64,000 nucleotides of DNA from Chitinophaga sp. E66 (GTDB taxonomy: Bacteria > Bacteroidota > Bacteroidia > Chitinophagales > Chitinophagaceae). Below, piece by piece: positions 32,465 through 41,040 of the stretch (position 1 is its first letter; the number at the start of each line of letters is the position of its first letter). The stretch covers positions 62,001 to 126,000 of the forward strand of contig CP079103.1 in assembly GCA_019285755.1 (NCBI GenBank), written 5' to 3'. Made by a program: the position numbers and the translations under genes. Under the pieces are notes generated by a model. It searched no databases, was not told where the DNA came from, and was given only the letters and a program-made list of their open reading frames with translations.

Positions 32465-33481
32465 TCAGCCTGGTTGGTGCATATTTCTCTTTTCGCGGAA
32501 CTCTTCCGGGGTAACGCCATGTTTGGCGCGGATGAGGCGTACAAGGTGGGAGGCGTCTGTCAGGTTGGTGAATGCCGCTATTTCCCATACCAGCTCATTG
32601 GTATGCAACAGCCGGTATTCGGCTTCTTCCAGGCGTTTCTGTGTCAGGTAGGCGCGAACGTTCTTGCCGTAGTTTTCCTTAAACAACTTATTGAGCGCCA
32701 TAGAATGTGACCCGACCTTACGGGCGATGGAGGTTGTGGAAAGGTCTTCGCCCAGGTTTTCCTGGATGTAATCGCAGGCATTTACGTATGCCTGCGGCAC
32801 CTGGTTACGGGTGAGGAGGAGATTGAAGTATCTGACGGTTAATCGGGTTACCAGCGCCTCCATTTCGAGGTCCATCATTAATGGATCCTGGTCATAAGTG
32901 CGCATGGCATGAAGGATTTCTTTTTCGGCCTGGGCGGTAGGGATGAGATTCTTTTGCTCGCCTTCCTGCTCGCCTCGCAACTGTTTATCCACCAACGCCT
33001 TGTACGCTTCGTACTTGTTGCTGAATCGTTGCATGAAAGAAGGGGAGTAAGAAATGTATACCGATGTGTAATGCGCGGGCGCAAACTCAGCGCGGTTGAA
33101 TGCCTTGGGCGGCACGTAATAGAAAGCGAACTTTTTTTCCGGGAGGAGCAGTTTATGCGCGGAGCCTTGCAGCTCGCAGGGAATATCTCCCGAGATGCCG
33201 GTATACAAAGCCAGCAACGGTGTTTCCGTAATAGGGTTCAGGAAGATGTGCTCTTTGATGTCGAAATTCAACCACCCGATAATGAAGTCGTTGCAAATAT
33301 ATTCCTGCTTGAAATATGCCCCGAACGATCCTTCGGTATAATCAACGATGGTGCCGGGAACCCGGTGGGATTGGTACTGTGGCGGTAGCTGGTTAGAATC
33401 TTTAACACGTTTTATCCGGCTCTCCATATAGTCCGGGACGGTAAAATTCATAATAGCAGGACGGAGTTCTACTACAGACAT
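32465..33481 (-). CDS. AraC-family transcriptional regulator
   Basis: This intact 338-residue protein has an N-terminal 220-residue sensing domain (VELRPAIMNFTVPDYMESRIK...) without a recognised cupin motif. The C-terminal AraC DNA-binding domain (about 235-335) has two helix-turn-helix units: LSTTSIARKVGSHSMALNKLFKE and VWEIAAFTNLTDASHLVRLIR, with the family's GVTPEEFRE ending. It is one of the few long genes here with no frame change. It stands alone; its 5' end faces the end of the bestrophin gene 65 bases away, both on the minus strand. Target unknown. Confidence 0.92.
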   Translation of the reverse strand: MSVVELRPAIMNFTVPDYMESRIKRVKDSNQLPPQYQSHRVPGTIVDYTEGSFGAYFKQEYICNDFIIGWLNFDIKEHIFLNPITETPLLALYTGISGDIPCELQGSAHKLLLPEKKFAFYYVPPKAFNRAEFAPAHYTSVYISYSPSFMQRFSNKYEAYKALVDKQLRGEQEGEQKNLIPTAQAEKEILHAMRTYDQDPLMMDLEMEALVTRLTVRYFNLLLTRNQVPQAYVNACDYIQENLGEDLSTTSIARKVGSHSMALNKLFKENYGKNVRAYLTQKRLEEAEYRLLHTNELVWEIAAFTNLTDASHLVRLIRAKHGVTPEEFREKRNMHQPG

Positions 33482-33546
33482 AGGATAACAGTTTGGCTGA
33501 GGACTGATAACTGTAAATTACGATATAAAATCCGTATTCCGCAGCC

Positions 33547-34449
33547 TCAGAGAATATACAATTTGCCGACGGGCTCCACCGGTGGCGGTGTTGGGAATGA
33601 CCCAGCATTTCGAGCAGGTTGATCTCGATGGTCCGGGAAATGCTGTTGAGCGGGAGCGACAAAGGGTCCGTATCGAATGGGTCCATGATACTCAATCCGT
33701 TCCGATGCGTTACGTGGAATACGAAGCCTACCGCCCAGCTGAAAAGAATGGCCCAGGCGCCTATGTTTTCGGTCAGGCTGAAGGTGGTCATGATTACGTA
33801 AAACCAGATGAAGACCCGCGTAAAAAATAGATAACTGGGCGGAAAAGGGGTGTTCCGGATGCGTTCGCACATGCCCAGTTCGTCTGTAAATGCCGTCAGC
33901 CTGCTATTAAGATCGCGGAAAACGAAGCCGTCTACTGCGCCCAGGTCGCGGAGGGTGCGAAGGTCGGCCGCCTGCAGGCCGAGGATGGCATTCGCCGGGT
34001 TCTTGCTCGCCGCGACTGATTCTACTTCGCCGGGGTGCAGGTACCCATGGTAATATGTGTCCCCGTCTTTCCGCAGGCCCGACTTCAATGCATATACGAA
34101 CGCCAGGTGCCTGAATACCATGCGGCGCGCCAGGGTAGGCCCCTGCCCGGAAGCATCCGTTTCGCAGAATGCCGTAAGGTCCTGGCCCGGTACGGGAATC
34201 ATTTACCAAAGATCCCCATATCTTACGGCCTTCCCACCACCTGTCGTACGCCTGGTTGTTGTTGAAACCGATGAAGAACGCCAACGCCGTACCCAGCACC
34301 GCCGTAATGCTCAGCGGTATGGATATATGATCGCGCAGCCAGTAGAGATCCATGTAATAGGCCAGGGTACATACGATGATCATCGTGATGTCCAGCTTCC
34401 AGGTCATCCTGAAAACCTGGATCAGTGATAGCTTGTCGCGCAGAAGCAT
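33547..34449 (-). CDS. Bestrophin-family anion channel (UPF0187/RFP-TM)
   Basis: This inner-membrane protein has about 300 residues. The N-terminal block MLLRDKLSLIQVFRMTW and the motif ALAFFIGFNNNQAYDRWWEGRKIWGSLVND are diagnostic of bacterial bestrophin homologues. Membrane helices include ITMIIVCTLAYYMDLYWL, VFIWFYVIMTTFSL and GAWAILFSWAVGFVFHV. The conserved acidic segment DPFDTDPLSLPLNSISRTIE is present. Breaks are near 34180 and 33592; after repair the end is TPPPVEPVGKLYIL. The predicted product is a pentameric chloride/anion channel. Confidence 0.92.
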
Positions 34450-34522
34450 AAGTGGGCTTTTGATGCAAGAATTACAAATAGCGGCGCCGCTTTGTTGGCG
34501 CCAAATGACTTAATTTGCCGGT

Positions 34523-35097
34523 ATGATTCCCGAACTGACGGCACACATCCGCAAATTCACATCGTTACCCGATCAAGCGGATGCCATCCTCGCTGATTAT
34601 CTCGAACACAAATCCTTCCGGAAGAAATCGCTGCTGCTCCGCGCCGGGCAGGTATGCAATGCCAATTACTTTATCATCGGTGGTTGCTGCCGGTCTTACC
34701 AGCACAACGATAAAGACGTGGAGATCATCAATCACTTCGCTATCGAGAACTGGTGGATCACCGATTACTTCAGCCTGGAATCACACAAACCGTCGGAGTA
34801 CAACATTCAGGCCATTGAAGATACGGAATGCGCAGTGTTGTACCGCGACCGGCAGGACGAGCTTTTCGAAAAACTTCCACAGCTCGAACGTTATTTCCGG
34901 ATCATCAGTCAGCGTGCCCTGGCCGCCGCATTGCAACGGGTCATTTATTTGTTCTCCCATACCGGCGAGGAGCGTTACGATCATTTCCGGCAGGGTTTCC
35001 CGGAATTCGTACAGCGCGTGCCGCAGTACATGCTGGCTTCGTACCTCGGTTTTACCCTGAATTCCTCAGTAAGATCCGGGCGAAGCGCGGCAGCTGA
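34523..35097 (+). CDS. Crp/Fnr-family transcriptional regulator
   Basis: This protein has about 191 residues. The cyclic-nucleotide-binding-like domain includes LEHKSFRKKSLLLRAGQVCNAN, EIINHFAIENWWITDY and YNIQAIEDTECAVL. The C-terminal helix-turn-helix is short (VQRVPQYMLASYLGFTPEFLSKIRAKR). A C missing near 35055 breaks the last helix; repair ends the protein at 35097. This subgroup, common in Bacteroidota, usually lacks the residues that bind cAMP. Two palindromes lie between it and the AhpD-like gene downstream, suggesting control of that gene. Confidence 0.9.
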
Positions 35098-35098
35098 T

Positions 35099-35118
35099 TT
35101 CTTAAACTAGTTCAAGAA
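35099..35118. promoter_or_regulatory. 20-bp palindrome, possible operator
   Basis: TTCTTAAACTAGTTCAAGAA is a near-perfect palindrome (one mismatched pair) just after the Crp/Fnr stop codon, in the spacer leading to the AhpD-like gene. It could be an operator or a weak hairpin. Confidence 0.5.
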
Positions 35119-35142
35119 AACAAGCCCACTTTCCACCGGACC

Positions 35143-35162
35143 TTTGTGTTACAAAACACAAA
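35143..35162. promoter_or_regulatory. CRP/FNR-type operator candidate TGTG-N8-CACA
   Basis: TTTGTGTTACAAAACACAAA is a perfect 8-bp inverted repeat with a 4-base centre. It contains TGTG-N8-CACA, the half-site spacing of CRP/FNR sites, and ends 4 bases before the ATG of the AhpD-like gene. The regulator encoded next door is the obvious candidate to bind it. Confidence 0.6.
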
Positions 35163-35166
35163 CGTC

Positions 35167-35617
35167 ATGTCACAAAGAGTCAACATCAGGAAAGCTGCCC
35201 CTGCTGGTTATGCGGCAGTTGTTCAGCTGGAAAAATACCTCACCACAACGCGTATCGCCCCGCTTCACCAGGAACTGATCCGCGTCCGGGCTTCGCAGAT
35301 CAACGGCTGTACCTATTGCATCGATAAGCACACGCAGGATGCCATTGCCCGGGGAGTCCATCCGTAAGCTGTTTGCGCTAACCAGCTGGCGGGAAACGGA
35401 TTTCTTTTCGGAGGAAGAGCAGGTTATTTTGGCCGTTACGGAGGAAGTGACCCTCATTCACCAGGGGCTATCCGAAGAAACATATGCCCTTGCGGCGAAG
35501 GTGTTCGATGAAGAATACATCGCGCAGCTGATCATGGCTGTTATCGTCATCAACGCCTGGAACCGTATCGGGGTTTCTACGCATATGAAGCCGGCATTGG
35601 AAGAAGCCGCTCATTAA
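35167..35617 (+). CDS. Carboxymuconolactone decarboxylase-family (AhpD-like) protein
   Basis: This protein has about 150 residues. The AhpD core QELIRVRASQINGCTYCIDKHTQDA contains the ExxxxxxxxxxCxxCxxxH-type redox motif (CTYC plus His). The rest is helical (VILAVTEEVTLIHQGLSEETY, MAVIVINAWNRIGVSTH), as usual. A break at about 35352 lacks two bases; repair reads AIARGESIRKLFALT. I chose ATG 35167 because it follows the operator and gives the common MSQRVNIRKAAP start. These proteins are thiol peroxidase-like and often sit beside a regulator, as here. Confidence 0.9.
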
Positions 35618-35650
35618 CATATCTGCAATGTACGGGAAATGTGCATTAAC

Positions 35651-35689
35651 AAGGCGGGCGCCCCGGATCGGGCGCCCGCCTTCCGTTTC
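35651..35689 (+). terminator. Intrinsic terminator after the AhpD-like gene
   Basis: The 13-bp perfect stem AAGGCGGGCGCCC / GGGCGCCCGCCTT has a 6-base loop and a loose T tract (CCGTTT). Confidence 0.8.
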
Positions 35690-35728
35690 CGGCTAAAAAT
35701 ATTTATCTTGAAGAAAACCCTGTTGCAT

Positions 35729-36580
35729 ATGGATCAACGTATTATCGACCTCTTCGACGAATATACCCACCGGCCCCTCCGCCGCGACGAGTTCATCGGC
35801 CGGCTGGCGAAACTGACCGGCTCCATGGTGGCTGCTTTGGCAGTGCTGCCCTTGCTCGAATCCAATTATGCCCGTGCGGCCGAGCCCTTGTCTAACGACC
35901 TGGTGGAAGAAGAAGTAAGCTACCCGGGCGAGGGAGTCACTATGAAATCTTATCTCGTGCGCCCCAAAGCCGCCGGCAAGCGTGGCGGGGTGGTGGTTAT
36001 CCACGAGAACCGCGGCCTCACGCCTCATATCAAAGACGTAACGCGCCGGGTTGCCGCCGCGGGTTACACCGCGCTGGGCGTGGATGCCCTGTCTGTGTTC
36101 GGCGGCACGCCTTCCAACGAAGACGAAGGCCGTACGAAAATCGGGCAATTAGATAAGGTACAGAATCTGAAGAATTACCTGCATTCTCTTGATTACCTCC
36201 GCGGCCGCGAAGACTCCAATGGTAAAACCGGTTGTGTGGGCTTTTGCTGGGGCGGCGCCCTGGCCAATCAGCTGGCGGTTCATGATCCAAAGCTGAATGT
36301 TGCCGTGGCATTTTATGGCATGCAGGCCGATGTGGCCGATGTTCCTAAGATCAAGGCGCGGCTGTTGCTTAACTATGCCGAAACAGATGAGCGCGTGAAT
36401 GCCGGCATCTCCGCTTACGAAGCCGCACTGAAAGCAGCCGGTACCAAATACGAGCTATACATATATCCCGGAACTCAGCACGCTTTCCATAACGACACTT
36501 CCGCCGCACGATACAATGAATCCGCGGCGAAGCTGGCATGGGAGAGAACCTTGAAAGCTTTTAAGGAAACATTGACCTGA
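35729..36580 (+). CDS. Dienelactone hydrolase-family protein, exported
   Basis: This intact 283-residue protein has an N-terminus RRDEFIGRLAKLTGSMVAALAVLPLLESNYARA, a twin-arginine-like export signal often seen in this subgroup. The hydrolase domain follows (VTMKSYLVRPKAAGKRGGVVVIHENRG). The nucleophile elbow is GFCWGG with the family's catalytic Cys, the acid lies near LLNYAETDERVN and the His in YPGTQHAFHND. TATCTTG in the preceding 25 bases resembles a -7 element. Its end meets the convergent membrane-protein gene with no gap. Confidence 0.92.
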   Translation: MDQRIIDLFDEYTHRPLRRDEFIGRLAKLTGSMVAALAVLPLLESNYARAAEPLSNDLVEEEVSYPGEGVTMKSYLVRPKAAGKRGGVVVIHENRGLTPHIKDVTRRVAAAGYTALGVDALSVFGGTPSNEDEGRTKIGQLDKVQNLKNYLHSLDYLRGREDSNGKTGCVGFCWGGALANQLAVHDPKLNVAVAFYGMQADVADVPKIKARLLLNYAETDERVNAGISAYEAALKAAGTKYELYIYPGTQHAFHNDTSAARYNESAAKLAWERTLKAFKETLT

Positions 36581-37056
36581 TCAGGCCTGCGGCCGGCGAT
36601 ACCAATAATAAGCCGCCAGCGCGATGGGCAGGCCTACGCATACCATGTGAATGGCGATGCCCGTCAGCGCGCCCTGCGCTGTGAGAGCCCCTGCGGCGCC
36701 CGTGTCAAAGGAACGATAAGGAAGCGCATCGCAGCCCAAACGATCACGCCGTAGAGGCAGCCCGTCAGCCAACGGTTGCCCTGAAGCAGGGAAAACCTGG
36801 GATAGCTCCAGAAGAATACGAGGCTCCAGCCGAAAGCGACCAGAAAGTGAAGGAATAAACCCAGTACAATAAATCCGCCACCGTCTGCAAAGGCCGCGTT
36901 GCCCGTAATTGAACTGGCTACGTATTTGAATACACGGTCGGCCCGGAAGCTGGTCTGGATCACTGCCGCGGTTCCGTCCAGCAACCATACAACCAGCGCG
37001 GCAATCAGCGCTCCATTAATAAATCTCGTTGACTGGACGGATGTAGCGGTCGGCAT
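36581..37056 (-). CDS. Four-helix membrane protein of unknown function
   Basis: This protein has about 158 residues. Hydrophobic segments are FINGALIAALVVWLLDGTAAVI, GGFIVLGLFLHFLVAFGWSLVFF, WLTGCLYGVIVWAAMRFLIVP and, after the break near 36690, MVCVGLPIALAAYYWY. The motif LHFLVAFGWSLVFF...YGVIVWAAMRF resembles uncharacterised YagU/DUF1440-like membrane proteins, but I do not assign it firmly. No enzyme motif is seen. Confidence 0.65.
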
Positions 37057-37215
37057 GTGAATGGATTGGGGATAAGTAGATTTAGAATTTGGTTGACGAT
37101 CAGCGGTATTCCCAATTTAACAGTTTCTTAGCATATTGGGATAGCACTTTCGTGTCGTAAATAATATTATATTTTCGATAATACGTATTTAAGGAGTTTT
37201 CAAGTTCATCCAAGC

Positions 37216-37644
37216 ATGTATAACATAGAGCAAATTCAGTACATCAAAGCGCCGGCCGAAAAGGTATTCGAGGCGCTGAGCACCAAAACAGGGCTTTCGG
37301 AAGTCTGGACAGAAAAGCTGATCGTGAAGCCGGAAGTCGGTTTTATCAATCAATTCGATTTTGACGACAACTACATGACCTGCTTCAAAGTGGTCGCACT
37401 CGGTGCGCCGCACCGTATTCTTTGGGAATGCGTGGATTCCGACCAGGAATGGATCGGCACCACGTTGTCATTTGACATCGAGCAGCGTCAGAAATCTACG
37501 GCTGTTACGCTGAAGCATTCCAACTGGCGGGAGCTGACGGAGTTTTACCGCGCCTGTAATTACAATTGGGCCTGGTTCCTGTACAGCCTGAAGCTGTATT
37601 GCGAAACCGGGGAAGGGATCCCCTTCCAGCGGCGTCATTTCTGA
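37216..37644 (+). CDS. SRPBCC/AHSA1-family protein
   Basis: This intact 142-residue protein begins NIEQIQYIKAPAEKVFEALSTKTGLSEVW, the AHSA1/START-like opening. It continues with the pattern VGFINQFDFDDNY...GAPHRILWECVD and ends with a long helix (WFLYSLKLYCETGEG). The fold forms a hydrophobic ligand pocket; ligand unknown. Its last 10 bases overlap the end of the convergent phosphatase gene. Confidence 0.9.
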   Translation: MYNIEQIQYIKAPAEKVFEALSTKTGLSEVWTEKLIVKPEVGFINQFDFDDNYMTCFKVVALGAPHRILWECVDSDQEWIGTTLSFDIEQRQKSTAVTLKHSNWRELTEFYRACNYNWAWFLYSLKLYCETGEGIPFQRRHF

Positions 37645-39443
37645 TAACGCCTGAGGATATACATGATCTTGTCGAAGATGGCGGTGTTTTCATATACGCC
37701 GCGGAAGTCGGCAGAATGGGGCCGTAAGCAAATACCGGCACCATCACAGCCGTATGGTCATTGGTGCTGAAGTGGCCGTCCACATACCCTTTGGAGATAT
37801 CGCCGTCGAGCAGGGTGAGGCCGCCGGTTTCATGGTCAGCGGTAACGATCACAAGCGTTTCGCCATTGCTGTCGGCAAACCGCATGGCTTCGCCGATTGC
37901 CCGGTCGAAGTCGAGCATCTCGGTTGTAAGGTAGGGTACGGAATTGCGATGGCCGCCCCAGTCGATCTGCGCGGATTCTTCCATGATAAAGAACCCTTTG
38001 GGTTGCCGGCTGAATGTACTGATAGCGGCTTGCAGGGATTTGGTGAGGAAGGGCCCCGGCCCTGCGCCATGCTTAGCTGCGCGCTGTCTGCCAGTACGAT
38101 GTATTTATTGGAGCGGATAGTATCGAGGGCTGACAGGTGATATCCGATAGCGTAGCCTTTGTTGCGGAGCGTCTCCCACATGCCTTCAAAGTGCGTTTGC
38201 CCGGCGCCGATTAGGATGCTTACAGGGCTCTCCAGCAGTCCTAGCGCGATTTCTTTATGCCGGTCGCGCTCCGTTGTATGGCCATAGAACGCGGCGGGCG
38301 TAGCGTCTGTTACATCGCCGGAAGAGATGATCGCGCTTTTCATGCCCAGCGGTGCAACGAGATCAGCAATGGAAGGCATCGGCGCACCGGTATGATCCAC
38401 GCCCACATACCGGTTTTTCGTCTTTTTACCTGAAGCCATGGCCGTTCCGCCAGCCGCGGAATCCGTGATGTAGCTGTCTGAAGAGGAGGTCTTGCTGAAC
38501 CCGATGTTCAACATCCCGAACAGATTTAACTTCCCGTAATTCGCCGTGTAACCAGAGTAGATCTGTGTTAACCCCATGCCGTCACCAATCAAAAGGATCA
38601 CATTCTTCACCTTGCTCTGCCTGTCGTTATTCCTGTATTTAGGTTGATAGACCGCATGTGCCGAATCCGCCTGGTACTGCGACTGCACACGGGTACGCAG
38701 GTAAGTGGCCAGCTCATCGGTTTTGTCTGTATTGATGTAATCCACGCCCAGCTTCATCATCGTTTTCCAGGTGTTCACATCGTCTGGCGTGGCCCAGAAC
38801 CGGAACTTCTTTCCCAGGGCGTGCGCCTGTGCGATCACCTGTTCAATCCGGGTGAGGTCTTCGGCGACGGGAATCCCCTTTCCATTCCACTTTGTATAAT
38901 TCCTGAAGTTGTCACTGATGAGGGCTACTTTCTTCAATGATGCTGCGGGGTAAGCAACACCCGGCCGCCCGTCGAACTGAATGCAGGCAGGGAAGGTGGG
39001 CCATTGCTCCGCCGGTGGACGGTTCCCGCTGATAGCGAACGTCAGCTTAGGGTGGTTCATCAGTTCAGGGAATTCTTTCAACTGGCGCATGAGCGCTGCC
39101 ATGGTGGGGGCAGCTTCCGTTTTGAAGTCGATGAGGATCTGCAATTGTTGCTTCGTTTCTCCGAACGCGCCGATTTTAGCGAGCGCTTTCTCGCGGAGCG
39201 GCTGGAGGTATACACGGCGGAGAGTTTTGCTCGTGTCGATCTCGCCGGGCGTATGCGCTACATACAATTCGCCGTTCTGCAGGAATACATCCGCCTCAAT
39301 TGAGCCGAAATGTAAGGAGAAAGCTTTCTCGAAAGGAATAGCCTGCTGGTAGTCGTTATGGGAATGGGCGTTGCCGGCGGTGTACTGTGCACGCGCCCCA
39401 GGATGCTCAAAAGGAGCGACAGGAAGGTGAATATGTGTCTCAT
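37635..39443 (-). CDS. Fusion of a GDPD/PI-PLC-like domain and an alkaline phosphatase, locus 3
   Basis: This exported protein has about 600 residues and a signal peptide (MRHIFTFLSLLLSILG). Residues about 25-285 form a TIM-barrel phosphodiesterase-like domain starting GNAHSHNDYQQAIPFEKAF, with GSIEADVFLQNGELYVAHTP carrying the usual E-x-D metal-binding pair. Residues about 300-600 are alkaline phosphatase: LIGDGMGLTQIYSGY (metal site), DSYITDSAAGGTAMASG (nucleophile Ser), IWGG-type segment QIDWGGHRN and VTADHETGG. Breaks lie near 39390, 38065 and 37705. It could convert a phosphodiester to a monoester and then release phosphate. It is last in Sus locus 3, after a terminator-like hairpin that follows susD. 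Confidence 0.88.
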
Positions 39444-39450
39444 CGGTCTT

Positions 39451-39486
39451 TAAAAATAGCAAACTCCCGCTATAACGGGAGTTTGC
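39451..39486 (-). terminator. Terminator between SusD and the phosphatase, locus 3
   Basis: The perfect 11-bp stem GCAAACTCCCG / CGGGAGTTTGC has a 6-base loop, followed in the minus direction by TATTTTTA. It ends 8 bases before the phosphatase ATG, so it should attenuate rather than fully separate the genes. Confidence 0.88.
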
Positions 39487-39512
39487 AGTAAAATAGTAAT
39501 GTTCGGGTAATG

Positions 39513-41022
39513 TTATTTCCAACCGGCGTTTTGGAAGATCAGTCCGCCGCTGTTGTCGATTTCGCTTTGCGGAACGGGCCATACGTGCTGGCGCGCGGGA
39601 TCGAAGGTGCGTGCGGGCCAGATCACCGCGCCGTTGGCTCCGTGGAGCGGTTTGGCATAGGCGGCCTGGCATCGCCCCAGCGTACGAGGTCGAAGTGACG
39701 GTTTGCCCATTCGCCTGCCAGTTCCAGCCGGCGCTCTTTCTTCAGGTCGGCCAGCGTGGCATTGGTCAGGTTGCTCAGACCTGTACGTTTACGAACCGCA
39801 TTCAGTTCTGTGTCTGCATTCTTGCCTTGCATGAGCCTGGCTTCCGCTTTGATGAGATAGATCTCGGCGTAGCGCAGCAGCGGCAGGCAGAGGTCGGTGG
39901 TGGGGTGGTCGCCGTTCTTGCTGGCATGAACACCGTCAGCATATCCGAAGGGTTCCATGTATTTATTGAACTGGTAGCCGGACAGGTTCAGCGAGCTGTA
40001 GGTCACAGAATCTCCCCAGAACTTGAACCGGTCGCCCGGAGCGAGGATCGTTGCCGCGCGGCGCTTGTCTTTGGGGTCGTAGCTATCATACAGTTCTTTG
40101 GTGGGCATATAGTAACCCCAGCCATTGTATTTGCCCCAGCCTTTGTTTTCCAGCATCACGCCTGGCAGAATGCTGCCGAAGCCGCCCTGGCCTTTGGAGG
40201 TGGAGTATGCGCTCCAGATGTATTCGGCAGACCAGTTGTTGGCGATGGTGAATACATCCGCGAAGTTGTCCAGCAGCTGATGGCGGCCGCTGAGGATCAC
40301 GGAGTCTGCATATGCTTCCGCTTTAGCCCAGTCCTTTTTGTAGAGGTACATCTTGGCGAGATATCCCAGCGCCGCCGATTTGTGCGGGCGGCCATAGTCT
40401 GCCGGCGCCAGGTCCTGGAACCAGGGCAAGTGGGCAGAGGCCTGTTTCAGTTCGCTTTCGATGTAATCCCAGTTGGCCGTGATGTTCGCGGCACGGGGAT
40501 GGGTTTCTCATCGAGGGGAACGTCGCGGCTGACGATTGGCACGCCTGCCTTATCATCAGCGTAGTTATAAGCCAGTTCGAAGTACATCAGGCCGCTCATG
40601 AAGTAAGCTTCGCCGATCACGCGGCGCTTGGTGGCCTCGTTCATGTCAATAGCCGGCACGCGTTTGATGACGTCGTTGGCGCGTTTGATGACGCTATAGC
40701 GCATGCGCCACTGGCCTTCCGTATAGGATCCGCCGATGAAGCTGCGGTTGAAGTTCTTGATGTTATCGGCTTCGGCTTTGATACGCCCGGTAACCATATC
40801 GTCGCTGGCGTTGATGAACCACCAGTACCCACGGCCGTAGAAGTTCTCATCGTCGAGCGGCTGGTACATGGCATTGGCTCCGGAGATGGCGTCCAGTTCG
40901 GATTTCCAGAAGTTGTTAGTGGTGGGAGTGCCTTCAGGCGAAATATCCAGTTGTTTGGTGCAGGAGGTGGCGAGCCCTATGGCTACGGTTCCGGCAAGCA
41001 TATATCGGATCACAGCTTTCAT
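39513..41022 (-). CDS. SusD/RagB-type surface lipoprotein, locus 3
   Basis: This protein has about 503 residues and lipobox ATSC, followed by TKQLDISPEGTPTTNNFW. The body has RYSVIKRANDVIKRVPAID, a TPR-like AALGYLAKMYLYKKDWAKAEAYAD, and the C-terminal LLRYAEIYLIKAEARLMQGKN and LKKERRLELAGEWANRHFDLVRWGD. It ends NSGGLIFQNAGWK. Breaks lie near 40500 and 39667. It is a canonical SusD of a different subgroup from loci 1 and 2. It follows SusC by 18 bases. Confidence 0.93.
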
Positions 41023-41040
41023 TGTCTGTAATTTTTTCGG

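Noticed and set aside
39451..39486. Hairpin before the phosphatase as an antisense RNA terminator
   Set aside because: The T-run lies downstream in the operon direction, unlike the fecR-susC hairpins, so a sense terminator is the better reading.
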